From an uncultured Eubacteriales bacterium (lineage in GTDB: Bacteria > Bacillota > Clostridia > Oscillospirales > Oscillospiraceae): 55,388 nucleotides of DNA. The translations under genes and the position numbers were made by a program. Each line of letters begins with the position of its first letter. The stretch's first letter is position 1. The notes under the pieces were generated by a model. The model had not been told where the DNA came from and did not search any database. It worked only from the letters and a program-made list of their open reading frames with translations. Location of the stretch: the NCBI GenBank assembly GCA_900550615.1, contig URSX01000001.1, positions 1-55,388 on the forward strand, given 5' to 3'. Shown here piece after piece: positions 32,889-42,263 of this stretch.

Positions 32889-34418
32889 TTATCCTCTGCG
32901 CAGCAGACGGCTCAGGGGCCGGGCCACCAGCTCCCGCTCATAGCGGTTCATACCGAACAGCCACAGGCTCAGTCCGTATACCGCCACAAAAATGCAGCCG
33001 CACAGCGCCATCTCCAAGTATCCATGCACATCCGCGAATACCGCAATGACCAGGGCAGCCAGCAGCGGCGGCACCATCGATGGCAGCAGTTGACAGATCT
33101 TCTTCCAGAACCAACGGATGTTCAGGTGGATGTGTCGCTTATAGTACCAGTTCATCAGCAGAACATTGCCCACCAATGTGGTAAACAGGATGCACGCCGC
33201 CACACCAATGCCGCCCCAGAGCTTACACATAGGAATCATCAGCAGCGCATTCACCACCGCCACGATCAGGTAGGAAACGGAGCGGAATTTATGCATATTC
33301 TTGGCTCGCTGGATCTCCAGTCCCACCGTCTGAATGGCGGGGATCAGGGTAGATATAAACAGCAGCAGTGTCACAATGTAGTCTGTAAAGGAGTCGTCAC
33401 TCTGAGCCCATGTCTCCATAAATGGCTGACCGATGGCCACAAAGCCCAGCAGCACCATCATCATCACCATAAACTGAATGCGCCCCACCTTGGTAAACAG
33501 CCTGCTCAGTTCGGAATTGCTTTCCCCCTGCGCCACCATCCGGTGGACCCGGGGCGTCAGCACATTCGCCACCGCCGTGGCAAAGGCCAGGTAATAGGTG
33601 TTCAGTTGGTTGCTCAGATTGTAGACAGCCGCCGCCTCCGCGCCTCGCTGCCAGTTCATCATCAGCTGCCCGATGCCCCAGTTGATGTTGTCCACCACGA
33701 TGCCGATAAACACCCACACCGTGAAGCCCACCATCTCCCGCATCAATGTAAAATCATAGTGTCGAAAATTCACCGGCATGCGCAGTTTCACAAAGCAGTA
33801 GTATATATTCAGTACGCCGCTGGCCACCGTGAAAAACAGGGACATCCACGCCACCGCCTCCGATTGAAAGCCAAGCAGCAATAGCGGGATCGTCAGCATT
33901 GGGTTGAGCACCTGCTTGCCCATAAGCACGATTTTTTGGAACAGATACCGCTCGTAGATGGTCACATGGGACTCAAACACGCTGAACGGAAACGACAGTG
34001 CCGCCGTCAGCGACATAATGCGCAGCAGTCTGCTGCCCAGGGCCAGCTGCTCCGCCGTCCATTTGCTGCCGAATACCAGTTCTCCCTTCAGCGACAGCGC
34101 GTAGCCCAGGGTCAGCAGCACCAGTCCCAGCACTGTATAAGTGATGAGGAACATACCGTTGAGCTTTGCCATCTCCCGCCTGTCCTGCTCCACCTTAGCC
34201 CGGGAATAATACCGCACGTAGGCGCTCCCCAGCCCCAGACTGAGCAGCGTCAGATAAGAGATGATGGGAATGACGGTGCTGTATACGCCGTATTCTCCCT
34301 TACCCAGGCTACTGACCATAATGGGCGTATAAACCAGTGAGATCACGGTACTCAAGCCCATGGAAATATAGGACAACACCGCCCCGACGCGGATCTGATT
34401 TACCTGCAAGGCGTCCAT
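32889..34418 (-). CDS. Polysaccharide/lipid-linked oligosaccharide flippase (MATE/MOP superfamily)
   Basis: 509 aa with about 14 hydrophobic helices. The N-terminus (RVGAVLSYISMGLSTVISLVYTPIMV, abbreviated as SYISMGLSTVISLVYTP) and the GEYGVYSTVIPIISYLTLL region are typical of Wzx-type oligosaccharide flippases of the MOP superfamily. It would move undecaprenyl-linked sugars across the membrane. No glycosyltransferase genes are adjacent, so it is not part of a visible capsule cluster. The transglutaminase-like gene lies 59 bp upstream on the same strand. Confidence 0.8.
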   Translation of the reverse strand: MDALQVNQIRVGAVLSYISMGLSTVISLVYTPIMVSSLGKGEYGVYSTVIPIISYLTLLSLGLGSAYVRYYSRAKVEQDRREMAKLNGMFLITYTVLGLVLLTLGYALSLKGELVFGSKWTAEQLALGSRLLRIMSLTAALSFPFSVFESHVTIYERYLFQKIVLMGKQVLNPMLTIPLLLLGFQSEAVAWMSLFFTVASGVLNIYYCFVKLRMPVNFRHYDFTLMREMVGFTVWVFIGIVVDNINWGIGQLMMNWQRGAEAAAVYNLSNQLNTYYLAFATAVANVLTPRVHRMVAQGESNSELSRLFTKVGRIQFMVMMMVLLGFVAIGQPFMETWAQSDDSFTDYIVTLLLFISTLIPAIQTVGLEIQRAKNMHKFRSVSYLIVAVVNALLMIPMCKLWGGIGVAACILFTTLVGNVLLMNWYYKRHIHLNIRWFWKKICQLLPSMVPPLLAALVIAVFADVHGYLEMALCGCIFVAVYGLSLWLFGMNRYERELVARPLSRLLRRG

Positions 34419-34477
34419 CCCCTTTCGAATCTTAACGACTTATTATACCGAAAACGTTTTTATCTGTAAACCCTCAT

Positions 34478-35479
34478 TTATCCGTCCTGCCCCTCATCCG
34501 GCTGCTGCAGCTCCATCTCCTCTGCCGCGCCGAAATCCAGCTGGATCACCGCCTGCTGCACATTGACCGCGCAGCTCACGCGCAGGTTTTTCTTTTCTGC
34601 CTCTTCTGCGGCACTGCGCAATATCTGCTCCAGGATCTCCCGGTTCAATCCGCCGCCCCGCCAGTGAAACACAAACTGTCCCCGCTTTTTGCGCAGAGCC
34701 TGCTGCACCCGTTTGGCCACATCCTCTGTCTTTGTCAGCGACACGGATCGGTAGTAAAAGCTCTTGTCGTCCGTGCAGGCCGGCACCGGCAGCACCAGCT
34801 TCTCATGATCCCGGAAAATATGTCTGTCGTCCAGATTGAAGTAGTCGTACCTGTGCCCTCCCCGCTGGAGGGAGTTGTCGAACGTGGCGTCCATATGGTA
34901 TCGTTTTCCGTCTATGGTCAGTACGTTCCATGTATGGCGGTAGCGCACGCCGTTTTCCGGGTTGGCCTCGCTGAGTGCAATGATGCACTCCAGTCCCACG
35001 GCATCGCACAGTGCCTTCACGGTCTTGGCAATGCCCTCGCACACACCCACCCCCTGGGTCAGCGGTCCAATGATCTCGTGAGAATAGGATTTCTTCAGCT
35101 TGTCATAGCGAACGTTATCCAGAATGAAGTCGTGGATAGCCAGTTCCTTTTCCCTTTGGCTTTTCCCCTGCAGCGGCCGGATAAGCCGCTGGATGCGGGC
35201 GGATACCGCCTGCTGATGGGTCCGTATCTTCCCTTTTTCAAACAAATACTCCGGCAGAAGCTCCACACTTTCCGAGTCTGGATAAAAACGGTAACTGTAC
35301 CCCGTCACATAGAACAGCATCGGCTCATCCAGCTTCAGCCGCAGATATACCTCCGCCAGCCGCTCGCTCTCCAGCCGTGCCACGCGCACCGACTGTGCCA
35401 GTGCCTCAAACCCTGCCTTCATCTGCTCATAAGCCGTTTTTTCTCTCCGATTCAGCGCCGTGTAATAGTATCCGTTCAT
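34478..35479 (-). CDS. Transglutaminase-like domain protein
   Basis: 333 aa. The papain-fold triad is visible: Cys in QGVGVCEGIAKTVKAL (~145), His in YRHTWNVLTIDGKRYH (~180) and Asp in MDATFD (~198). The segment KELAIHDFILDNVRYD before the Cys is also typical. The flanking ~100 N-terminal and ~110 C-terminal residues are not assigned. No signal peptide is evident. Bacterial members are usually cysteine proteases or amidases, sometimes with morphogenesis roles. It lies just outside the left end of the phage-type gene block. Confidence 0.75.
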   Translation of the reverse strand: MNGYYYTALNRREKTAYEQMKAGFEALAQSVRVARLESERLAEVYLRLKLDEPMLFYVTGYSYRFYPDSESVELLPEYLFEKGKIRTHQQAVSARIQRLIRPLQGKSQREKELAIHDFILDNVRYDKLKKSYSHEIIGPLTQGVGVCEGIAKTVKALCDAVGLECIIALSEANPENGVRYRHTWNVLTIDGKRYHMDATFDNSLQRGGHRYDYFNLDDRHIFRDHEKLVLPVPACTDDKSFYYRSVSLTKTEDVAKRVQQALRKKRGQFVFHWRGGGLNREILEQILRSAAEEAEKKNLRVSCAVNVQQAVIQLDFGAAEEMELQQPDEGQDG

Positions 35480-35553
35480 ATTCCGTTCCCCTTGCAGTTC
35501 TGCCCTCCTATTGTAGCAAAACCCCCGCCGCTGTCAACCCCCGGCTCAACGCC

Positions 35554-35600
35554 GCAGGCTCCCCCTCCCCTTTGTCCGGGAGCGGGAGCCTGCATTTTTT
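35554..35600 (+). terminator. Terminator-like hairpin at the end of the phage block, oriented plus
   Basis: A 10-bp stem (35554-35563 with 35584-35593) is extended by five further pairs (35565-35569 with 35578-35582) past one mismatch, and is followed on the plus strand by ATTTTTT. The minus-strand operon ends exactly here, but on that strand there is no U-run. It may insulate the operon from antisense transcription or simply stabilise its 3' end. Confidence 0.55.
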
Positions 35601-36700
35601 CACAGTGTCAGATTCGTGCCGTACTGGCCGAACAGCTTCTGGATCTTCTGCTTCTGGGCCGCCGTCATACGCCCGCCGTACTGCTGTGCCAGAGTTGCCG
35701 CCGCCTCTGCCTTTCCGTTTTTGAGATAGTTACCCATGGCCCGCTGCAGGCTCTCCATAGCCGTGGAGCTGAGGGTCGTTTTCTTCGAGCTTGTTTTTGC
35801 CGTGGAGCCGCTGTTGGCCCGCACGCCGCCGGAGGCCTTCTGCTCGGCGCTGGCCATGCCGGTATAGTGCTGCAGCATCAGCTTGTAGTCGGCATATTCC
35901 TGCTCCCGCAGCGCTTCCGCTTCCTTAGCCGCCCGGTCATATCCCTCCTGCCAGCTTTCCAGATCCTGCTGGTAACGTTTGTATTCCTCCTGCTCCCGGT
36001 CACTGACCTGCTCATACTGCTGCATCAGCCAATCCCGCTGGCTCTCATCCCGCTGCCGTGCGTTTTTCTCCAGCTCCGGCATCAGCTCCGCCAGCTCCTG
36101 CATGTAGCGATTATACGACTGCTGGGAGGCCGTCTGGGCATAGCTTGAGGCATATCCGCCCGTCAGTCCCGCAGCCGTCCCCATGGTATCCTCCATGGCA
36201 TCCCGGCCCCTCTGGGTATACAGATACTCGTAGTTCTGATACTGCGCATCCTTTTGCGGGTCGTAGGAAAACTCCTTCCTGCCCATGATCTGCTGGTAGA
36301 GCTGCTCCAGCTCCCCGGCAAAGGAGGACTGATACTCTCCCGGCCGGGATGTCTCCATGCTCTTCAGCGCCTCCCGTGCCGCACTCACGTTGTCCGACGG
36401 CACAAAGCCCTTTTCCAGCTGGTGGAGCTTGTCGTATGTCTCGTCCGACACACCGCTCATCACCTCCTTGCCGGTGGTCTTGTGGTCAGGCTTGGTGGTT
36501 TTATTCAGGCTCCCCCAGGTCTCATTGCCCACCACGCCGTCCACGGCCAGCTTGTTCTTCCTCTGGTAATCCAGTACGGCGTTATAGGTCTTGTTGCCGA
36601 ATACGCCGTCCACATCCAGCCTGTAGCCGTTCTGGTTGAGCTTCGTCTGCAGATCCCGCACGCTGGAGCCGGAGCTGCCTCTCCATAGTTTTGCTGCCAT
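35600..36700 (-). CDS. Peptidoglycan-binding, coiled-coil phage-type protein
   Basis: 366 aa. Residues ~5-67 form a PG_binding_1 domain (GSSGSSVRDLQTKLNQNGY; DGVFGNKTYNAVLDYQRKNKL). The rest is a long Gln/Glu/Arg-rich helical region (~110-290), then a low-complexity Ser/Thr linker and a helical tail. It is the last gene of the virion operon. A cell-wall-binding domain on a coiled coil at this position suggests a virion-associated injection or core protein rather than an endolysin, since no catalytic domain is visible. That role is inferred. Confidence 0.6.
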   Translation of the reverse strand: MAAKLWRGSSGSSVRDLQTKLNQNGYRLDVDGVFGNKTYNAVLDYQRKNKLAVDGVVGNETWGSLNKTTKPDHKTTGKEVMSGVSDETYDKLHQLEKGFVPSDNVSAAREALKSMETSRPGEYQSSFAGELEQLYQQIMGRKEFSYDPQKDAQYQNYEYLYTQRGRDAMEDTMGTAAGLTGGYASSYAQTASQQSYNRYMQELAELMPELEKNARQRDESQRDWLMQQYEQVSDREQEEYKRYQQDLESWQEGYDRAAKEAEALREQEYADYKLMLQHYTGMASAEQKASGGVRANSGSTAKTSSKKTTLSSTAMESLQRAMGNYLKNGKAEAAATLAQQYGGRMTAAQKQKIQKLFGQYGTNLTL

Positions 36701-36716
36701 AGCTTACATTCCTCCT

Positions 36717-39377
36717 TTAACTCGTCACCGTGGCCAACAGTTTGTAGTTGAGCCGTGCATAGTACGCCGGGGTTCCTCCCTTGGTGCCCATCTTACTCTT
36801 GAACACGGCGGTGGGATGGTTATCCTTTTCCCAGGACACCTCGTAGCGGTACTTCTCCCCGCCGTCTTCGCCCACGAACCCCACATGGCTGATCCCGTCG
36901 AACAGGTTTTTTGTGTTGCTCCGCTCAAAGAAGAGATCCCCCTTCTGAGCCTTTTCATGGTCTGTGAAGATGCAGGCCATCTGTTGGTCGTCTATCACCA
37001 CCCCGGACAGATACCACATCAGCCAGCTCATATCCGCCGCAAACCTGATGTCCCGCTTATCGGACATGTAGTTGTTGCTATTCATGTACGTCAGCAGGCC
37101 CGTCACCCAGGCGTAGCCGTTGGGATTGGACGCGTTCTTCAGGTCTGCGGTGTAGTCGCACTTTTCCGCCTCGCTGTTAAACAACGACTTCTCATAGGGA
37201 ATTCCTCGCAGGATCATTATCACGAATGTGTCGCACTCCATCCGGCCTCCTACGATGGCTTTGTTGTTGCTGTCATACACGACCTTCTTATCCGTTCCCT
37301 TCCGCGTCACGCTGGGGCCGTTGCGGATCTTGTCCCCGCTGCCGCCGTAGAGTACGTTGGGGCCGTATGTGAAGGTCTTCGTGCAGCTGCCCCCGTCATA
37401 CTCGCTGACGTAGCTCTGGGCGATGGTCTGGGCCTGGTCCCGGGCCGTGGCATCTCCATCTGTGTAGGAAAACGCAGGGGCTGCATTCGGCTGGGCCCGC
37501 AGGCCCCGCAGCTCCAGCCGCACCACCGGATTCAGCGTTGTCCCCACGGCGTTTCCGTAGTACGGGTCAAACAGCCGGAAGCTGAATCCCACGCCGGACG
37601 TCCGGTTCACAGAGCCCACATAGTCCCCCCGCCGGTCGGTGCTCCCTGTGAGCACTCCGTTGTGCCCCCGCAGGGGAAACGGCAGCTTCACATAGACCTC
37701 CTCGCTGCGGCCCACGCCGTTTTGTACCTTGTCGATCTTCGCATTCAGCTGGTTTCCACTGTAGGACGTGTTGGCCACGATGTAGTCCCCGGCGATGATG
37801 GCGCTGTCCCAGAAGGGGTAGTAACCGTCGGACTGCTGATATACCCCGATGTCCTCCTCCCGCAGGGCCTTCATGGTCCGTCCGCCCACCACGCCGCTTT
37901 GATCCAACACCGCGATGCGCTTGGGCTCCTCCGTCAGGTCCTCGGCCTTTGTGGCCTGCAAGCTCTGGGCGCTGACCTTTTTGCCGCCCTGCATCTCCCA
38001 GTCCTCGGCCAGCTCCAGCACGTTCTCCTGCTCCGCCACCTTGCCGAAGGCCGCGCCCTTGCCCCCCGCTCTCAGGTGGAAGGCCACCCGCTCCGTGGGG
38101 ATGATCTCCTCATAGGAAGCGGTGTTGCCCAGCTTGTCGGTGAGTACGATCTTCGCCGTGTAGCTCTTGTCCACAGAGATCTCCGTCTCCCCCGTCACCA
38201 GGGTGGCCGTGCCCGACTGCATCTCCGTGCCGCTTCCGTAGCTGCCGCCCACGGCCTTCCAGCAGCCCTTGAGGGTGTAGGTGTTTTTCCCGCCCAGGTC
38301 GGAGACCTTCGCCTTGGCGATGCCCCCGATGTGGGTGCCGCTGTCCGATTCCTTGGCGTTCTCATCCGCCCGGAACAGGTCCGCCTCCACCAGCGCCGGG
38401 GCTGCGTACTCCTCCAGCACAAGGGGGAAGTCCTCCCAGGCGGACAGACCCCGGCTGTCCGTCACCGTGCAGCGCACCGTGGCGGCGGTGGCGTTGATGG
38501 TCCCCGTCCGGTACGGGCTCTTTTCCGTCCTGCTGCCCTGGTAGCTGATGGCGTAAGACTGGATGCTTGCCCCCTGCTTGCAGGTGATCTTCGTCTCGTC
38601 GAAGGTGGCCTTGGCCTTGGAGTATCCCTGTACCCATGCGTCGACGGCTTCGGCCTTGGTGCCGCTGTTGTCCCGGTCGACGCGGGCCCAGCCTGCGGCC
38701 ACCTCCGGCTTCATGCTCCCCGGCACCGTGGCCGTGAATGTGACGGACTTCGTGCCGATGAGGGTGCCGCTCCTGTAGGTCTTGCAGGTGATGGTGCCCT
38801 TGCCGCTGGCTGCCTTGGGGATCTGGGCCGCCAGGCTCTCCGGCGCCGTCCACCGGCAGCTGTCCCCCGCTCCCGTGGCGATGGTGCCTGAGGCGCTTCC
38901 GAAGCTGTAGCTCAGGGTGTGGGTAAATGCCGTGGAGGCCCTGGGCAGGCTGATGACCGCCTGCTCCCCCAGGGTGACGGTCCCCACCACCGGCGTGGTG
39001 GCCCGGGGGATGGTTTTCAGCGTCACCTTTCCGCTCACCGACAGGCTGTAGGGGGCCCAGCCGCCGGAGATGCCGGAGCACCACGCGCCGCTGAGGGTCA
39101 CTGTCTTGGTGCCGTCTTCGTTGTGGCTGATGTCCACCGTCCGCTCGCCCAGCTTGTACCATTCGGGCTTTGAGTAGCTGAAGGTGTAGTAGGTCTTCTT
39201 GCCGTACAGGCTCCAGTATGCGTTCCCGTCCTGGTTGTAGCTGCCCGTGGTGTTGGCGTACAGGTACAGCACCATGCGCACGGTGCTCTTGTTGCTGTCC
39301 GTGCTCTGCTTTGTCACCTCGTAGTCCAGCCGCAGCTTGAATCCGTTTTTTCCGGCCTCGCCGTTGATGCTTGTCAT
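36717..39377 (-). CDS. DUF859 phage minor structural protein with C-terminal NlpC/P60-like domain
   Basis: 886 aa. The N-terminal ~450 residues have the DUF859 pattern of siphovirus tail/baseplate proteins (LSVSGKVTLKTIPRA, FHLRAGGKGAAFGKVAE). The middle (~450-640) is fibre-like beta sequence. The C-terminus (~700-886) has a Cys in GGRMECDTFVIMILRG (~714) and a His in GISHVGFVGE (~829) with GDLFFE before it, the order of NlpC/P60 or CHAP peptidoglycan hydrolases. A combined receptor-binding/wall-degrading tail protein is the best reading. The gene starts 4 nt after the previous stop with GGTGAGG before the ATG. Confidence 0.7.
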   Translation of the reverse strand: MTSINGEAGKNGFKLRLDYEVTKQSTDSNKSTVRMVLYLYANTTGSYNQDGNAYWSLYGKKTYYTFSYSKPEWYKLGERTVDISHNEDGTKTVTLSGAWCSGISGGWAPYSLSVSGKVTLKTIPRATTPVVGTVTLGEQAVISLPRASTAFTHTLSYSFGSASGTIATGAGDSCRWTAPESLAAQIPKAASGKGTITCKTYRSGTLIGTKSVTFTATVPGSMKPEVAAGWARVDRDNSGTKAEAVDAWVQGYSKAKATFDETKITCKQGASIQSYAISYQGSRTEKSPYRTGTINATAATVRCTVTDSRGLSAWEDFPLVLEEYAAPALVEADLFRADENAKESDSGTHIGGIAKAKVSDLGGKNTYTLKGCWKAVGGSYGSGTEMQSGTATLVTGETEISVDKSYTAKIVLTDKLGNTASYEEIIPTERVAFHLRAGGKGAAFGKVAEQENVLELAEDWEMQGGKKVSAQSLQATKAEDLTEEPKRIAVLDQSGVVGGRTMKALREEDIGVYQQSDGYYPFWDSAIIAGDYIVANTSYSGNQLNAKIDKVQNGVGRSEEVYVKLPFPLRGHNGVLTGSTDRRGDYVGSVNRTSGVGFSFRLFDPYYGNAVGTTLNPVVRLELRGLRAQPNAAPAFSYTDGDATARDQAQTIAQSYVSEYDGGSCTKTFTYGPNVLYGGSGDKIRNGPSVTRKGTDKKVVYDSNNKAIVGGRMECDTFVIMILRGIPYEKSLFNSEAEKCDYTADLKNASNPNGYAWVTGLLTYMNSNNYMSDKRDIRFAADMSWLMWYLSGVVIDDQQMACIFTDHEKAQKGDLFFERSNTKNLFDGISHVGFVGEDGGEKYRYEVSWEKDNHPTAVFKSKMGTKGGTPAYYARLNYKLLATVTS

Positions 39378-39381
39378 GTCC

Positions 39382-40146
39382 TCACCCCCCGATCCATTTG
39401 AATTTCACGCCGTTTGTGAAGCTCACGTCCCATTTCCCCGCCCCGGTCAGCCGGTCGGTTGCGATCTGGGCCACCGTCAGCTTGCCGTTGGAGAAATACG
39501 CCGCCTCCTGTCCGCCGATGTAAAACGACAGCTTCTCCGTGGTCCATACGGACATGTTGCTGCTCTTGTCGATGACGTCGTATACGCCCTTCTCCGTCTC
39601 CACCCCCGTGGCGGTGGTCTTGATGTCCTGCCCGATGGCGATGCCCAGGATGGGCGTCACCCCGTCGTAGCCCACGATGCCCTGGCGGATGTAGCCCTCC
39701 ACGTCCGTTTTGTAGGCGGTGAAGTCCGTCCCCACCTTGTCCACGTCCGCCTGGATGTCCGAGGCGAACTTAAAGTACCGGGTGATCTTCGTGGGATCCT
39801 CCTCGATCTCCTGGCTGGTCTTTTCCAGATAGGTGCCGAATTCCGACTGGGCCACATAGGTGCCGCTCAGCTCCGTCCACCGCCGGTCCATCTCCTGGCG
39901 CACGGTGTCCGCCGTCTTGATGATGAGGCTTTTCAGGTTGGCCGCCTGCTGGGCCCGTTCCTCCCGGCCCTGCCGGGCGGCCTCTGCCGCCGCCTGCCTG
40001 GCCTGCACCGCCGCGCCACCACTCCCCTCCAGCGCCTGCAAAGAGAGGTTCAGCGTCTGCGCCAACTGAAACAGATATGCATACTGCTGCTGCACCTGCT
40101 GGGCAAGAGTCCCTGCCGGTGCGCTGGGCATACTCACCAGGCTCAC
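39382..40146 (-). CDS. Phage minor structural (tail) protein
   Basis: 254 aa. An Ala/Gln-rich helical N-terminus (~15-75) is followed by a region ending in YIGGQEAAYFSNGKLTVAQI, a pattern common at the C-termini of phage tail/baseplate proteins that precede a fibre. It overlaps the upstream gene by 4 nt (ATGA), so it belongs to the same translationally coupled virion operon. No enzymatic motif was seen. Confidence 0.6.
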   Translation of the reverse strand: MSLVSMPSAPAGTLAQQVQQQYAYLFQLAQTLNLSLQALEGSGGAAVQARQAAAEAARQGREERAQQAANLKSLIIKTADTVRQEMDRRWTELSGTYVAQSEFGTYLEKTSQEIEEDPTKITRYFKFASDIQADVDKVGTDFTAYKTDVEGYIRQGIVGYDGVTPILGIAIGQDIKTTATGVETEKGVYDVIDKSSNMSVWTTEKLSFYIGGQEAAYFSNGKLTVAQIATDRLTGAGKWDVSFTNGVKFKWIGG

Positions 40147-41861
40147 AGGCCGTCACCTCCCCTCTCATACAGGGCCGTCAGCGCGAAAATGGCGCATTGT
40201 CCGCTCCCCGTCAATTTCAAGCGCAGGGCCCGGCACTGCCTGGGCCGCATGGCGATCACCTGCTCCCGTATACTGCCGTTACCGGTGGCCTGCCCCTGCC
40301 GGGTCCAGCTTGCGCCCCCGTCGTAGCTAAGCCATGCCGTCACGGTCTTTCCCCGCTCCGGCCGCAGATGCAGCAGCAGCCGCGTCAGCCGTTTCCGCTC
40401 CGGCGACTGCATGCCCACTTCTCCCGTTTCCGCCATCCAGGCAAAGTCATTCTCTTTTTCGCCGCTCTGCCCGTGCATGCTCCAGAGTTTTCCGTCACTG
40501 GCCAGGCAGTAGAGCTCGCCGCCGCTTCCGACGAAGGCCGTGGCCCGCAGCCCGTCCTCCCGGTGCCACTGTCTTCTCTCGCTGTCATATACCAGCAGGG
40601 ACGCCGCTTCCTCCTCGTCCAGGGCCGACAGGTAGTATTTCCCCCGCCATGCGCCCCCCACGCCGCCGTGGCAGCGTTTTTCTCCCAATACCTGGGAGAC
40701 CGTCACCGGCAAGCTCCCGTCAAAGGCCTGCACGCCGTCCCCGGACAGGTAATACAGCACACCACCCACCACCTGCAAGCTTTTCTCACTGCCCTTCTGC
40801 ACGCCGCTGCACTCGGTGGTGACGATCTGATGCGCGCCGCTGTCGGCGGCATAGACCCGCTCCATGCAGCGTTCCTTGAGGAAGATGGGATTTCCCAGAT
40901 AGCTCACCGCCCCGGTAAATACGCCATCGGAGCCCCGGGCCACCGCGTAGCTGTCGGTGGACAGTCCCTGAAAGCATCTCCAGTTTTTGAAATCCCCCAG
41001 CTTACTGGCGTAAATTTCGTTCACCGTCTCTCCGTCCACCATGCCGTACTTGCAGCCCCATAGCCGGTTGCCGCTTTGTACCACAAAGTCCATCTCCGGC
41101 ACATAGCGGTATATGGTCACCGGCTCCTCCTGCTCGGTGCTGACCGCCACAGTCCCGGGAAAAACCACCCAGTCCTCCCCCACCGCCTGCAGCACGGTCT
41201 CCCCGTTGAGCCGCTCCACGCCGCAGCCGGAAACCGTCACGCCGTCCCCGGCGGCAAATCCCTTGCCAAGTCCCGTGGCCTGCAGCTTCACGCATACATT
41301 CTGCATGGCCGTCCAGCAGTCCTGGCTGAACTGCCGCAGCACCGGCACCGCGCCGGACACGTCCATCCACAGGGCCCCTTCCTCCGGCTCCTCCGGGGCT
41401 CCCTCACTCTCCACCACGTCACTGTAGGCCGTTCCCTCCGCATCGCACAGGCTGATGCCCACTCCGGCCGCTGCGGTCTTCCGGCATTCCAGGCTGCCGT
41501 AGTCCGACAGATCCTTCGTATTCAGGTAGATCTTATCCGGAAATACCACCAGGTACGCTCCCATACTCACCAGGCTTTTCTCTCCGTCCGTCAACTGCGG
41601 CCCAGCCGCCAGGCCGCCCACATAGATCTGCCCGCCGTCCACCCATATCAGCGCGTCCTTGGCCGTCAGGCCGTTGGGCTTTGCAGTCTCAGCCACAAGG
41701 GCCCTTGCCTGTCTCGTCCGCAGAGCCGGGTAGCCGTCGGAGCAAAGGTTCTCCATCTCCCTGAATCCATTGACCTGCGCCGATTCCCTTCGGTCAAGCC
41801 CCGGGAAATCCGTCACCGTGATCCTCTCCAGCCCGGTTTTTTTCAGTGTTGGGAAGAACAT
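40143..41861 (-). CDS. Phage structural protein with beta-propeller-like repeats
   Basis: 572 aa. It begins with FPGLDRRESAQVNGFREMENLCSDGYPALRTR, seen as FREMENLCSDGYPALRTR, a pattern found at the N-terminus of phage stabilisation/tail-completion proteins. Many beta strands with Trp/Tyr repeats follow, such as LYCLASDGKLWSM and GVLYYLSGDGVQAFDG. By position after a connector-like gene it could be a tail-tube-closing or stabilisation protein analogous to P22 gp10; that comparison is inferred. ATG 41861 is chosen because the upstream part of the frame overlaps the previous gene. Confidence 0.6.
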   Translation of the reverse strand: MFFPTLKKTGLERITVTDFPGLDRRESAQVNGFREMENLCSDGYPALRTRQARALVAETAKPNGLTAKDALIWVDGGQIYVGGLAAGPQLTDGEKSLVSMGAYLVVFPDKIYLNTKDLSDYGSLECRKTAAAGVGISLCDAEGTAYSDVVESEGAPEEPEEGALWMDVSGAVPVLRQFSQDCWTAMQNVCVKLQATGLGKGFAAGDGVTVSGCGVERLNGETVLQAVGEDWVVFPGTVAVSTEQEEPVTIYRYVPEMDFVVQSGNRLWGCKYGMVDGETVNEIYASKLGDFKNWRCFQGLSTDSYAVARGSDGVFTGAVSYLGNPIFLKERCMERVYAADSGAHQIVTTECSGVQKGSEKSLQVVGGVLYYLSGDGVQAFDGSLPVTVSQVLGEKRCHGGVGGAWRGKYYLSALDEEEAASLLVYDSERRQWHREDGLRATAFVGSGGELYCLASDGKLWSMHGQSGEKENDFAWMAETGEVGMQSPERKRLTRLLLHLRPERGKTVTAWLSYDGGASWTRQGQATGNGSIREQVIAMRPRQCRALRLKLTGSGQCAIFALTALYERGGDGL

Positions 41862-41875
41862 CCTCTCGCCCCCTC

Positions 41876-42250
41876 TCAGCAAAACCGCAGGCTCCCCGCC
41901 GCCTGCGTCTTTCCGCTCTCCCGCAGCTGCGCCGCCTGCATGGCCTCTACACCCCGGTTCCACAGGGCCAGGGCGTTGCTGCACCGGGCCATGTCCCCAT
42001 CGGCGTAGTGGATCTGCGCCTGCACATACAGCTCATAGAGTCCGTCATAGGGCGGCTTTGCCGCCAGAACGGTGCTGTCCTCCAGCTCTGCGGGCACCGG
42101 CAGTACCTGCCGCGCCACCGGCTGCAGCACCTCCCGGATGATAATACCCTCCGCCTGCTGCAGCCACCGCAGCTTCTCCTCCCGGGTGTATCCGTTGGGC
42201 AGCAGGCCGTCCACCTGTGCCAAAACCTGTCCCACTGTCACCTCTGTCAT
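41876..42250 (-). CDS. Head-tail connector-like phage protein
   Basis: 124 aa, mainly helical: TVGQVLAQVDGLLPNGYT, EEKLRWLQQAEGIIIREV, then PYDGLYELYVQAQIHYADGD. Helical proteins of this size with a YxxYxxAxI-type segment occupy the connector/adaptor slot after the capsid gene in many phages. ATG 42250 is preferred; the frame upstream has no ribosome site. The function is inferred mainly from order. Confidence 0.55.
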   Translation of the reverse strand: MTEVTVGQVLAQVDGLLPNGYTREEKLRWLQQAEGIIIREVLQPVARQVLPVPAELEDSTVLAAKPPYDGLYELYVQAQIHYADGDMARCSNALALWNRGVEAMQAAQLRESGKTQAAGSLRFC

Positions 42251-42263
42251 CGCCGCCACCTCG

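Noticed and set aside
36636..38891. 751-codon plus-strand frame within the phage block
   Set aside because: Antisense to the DUF859 gene, low-complexity Val/His/Leu/Arg composition and no start signal.
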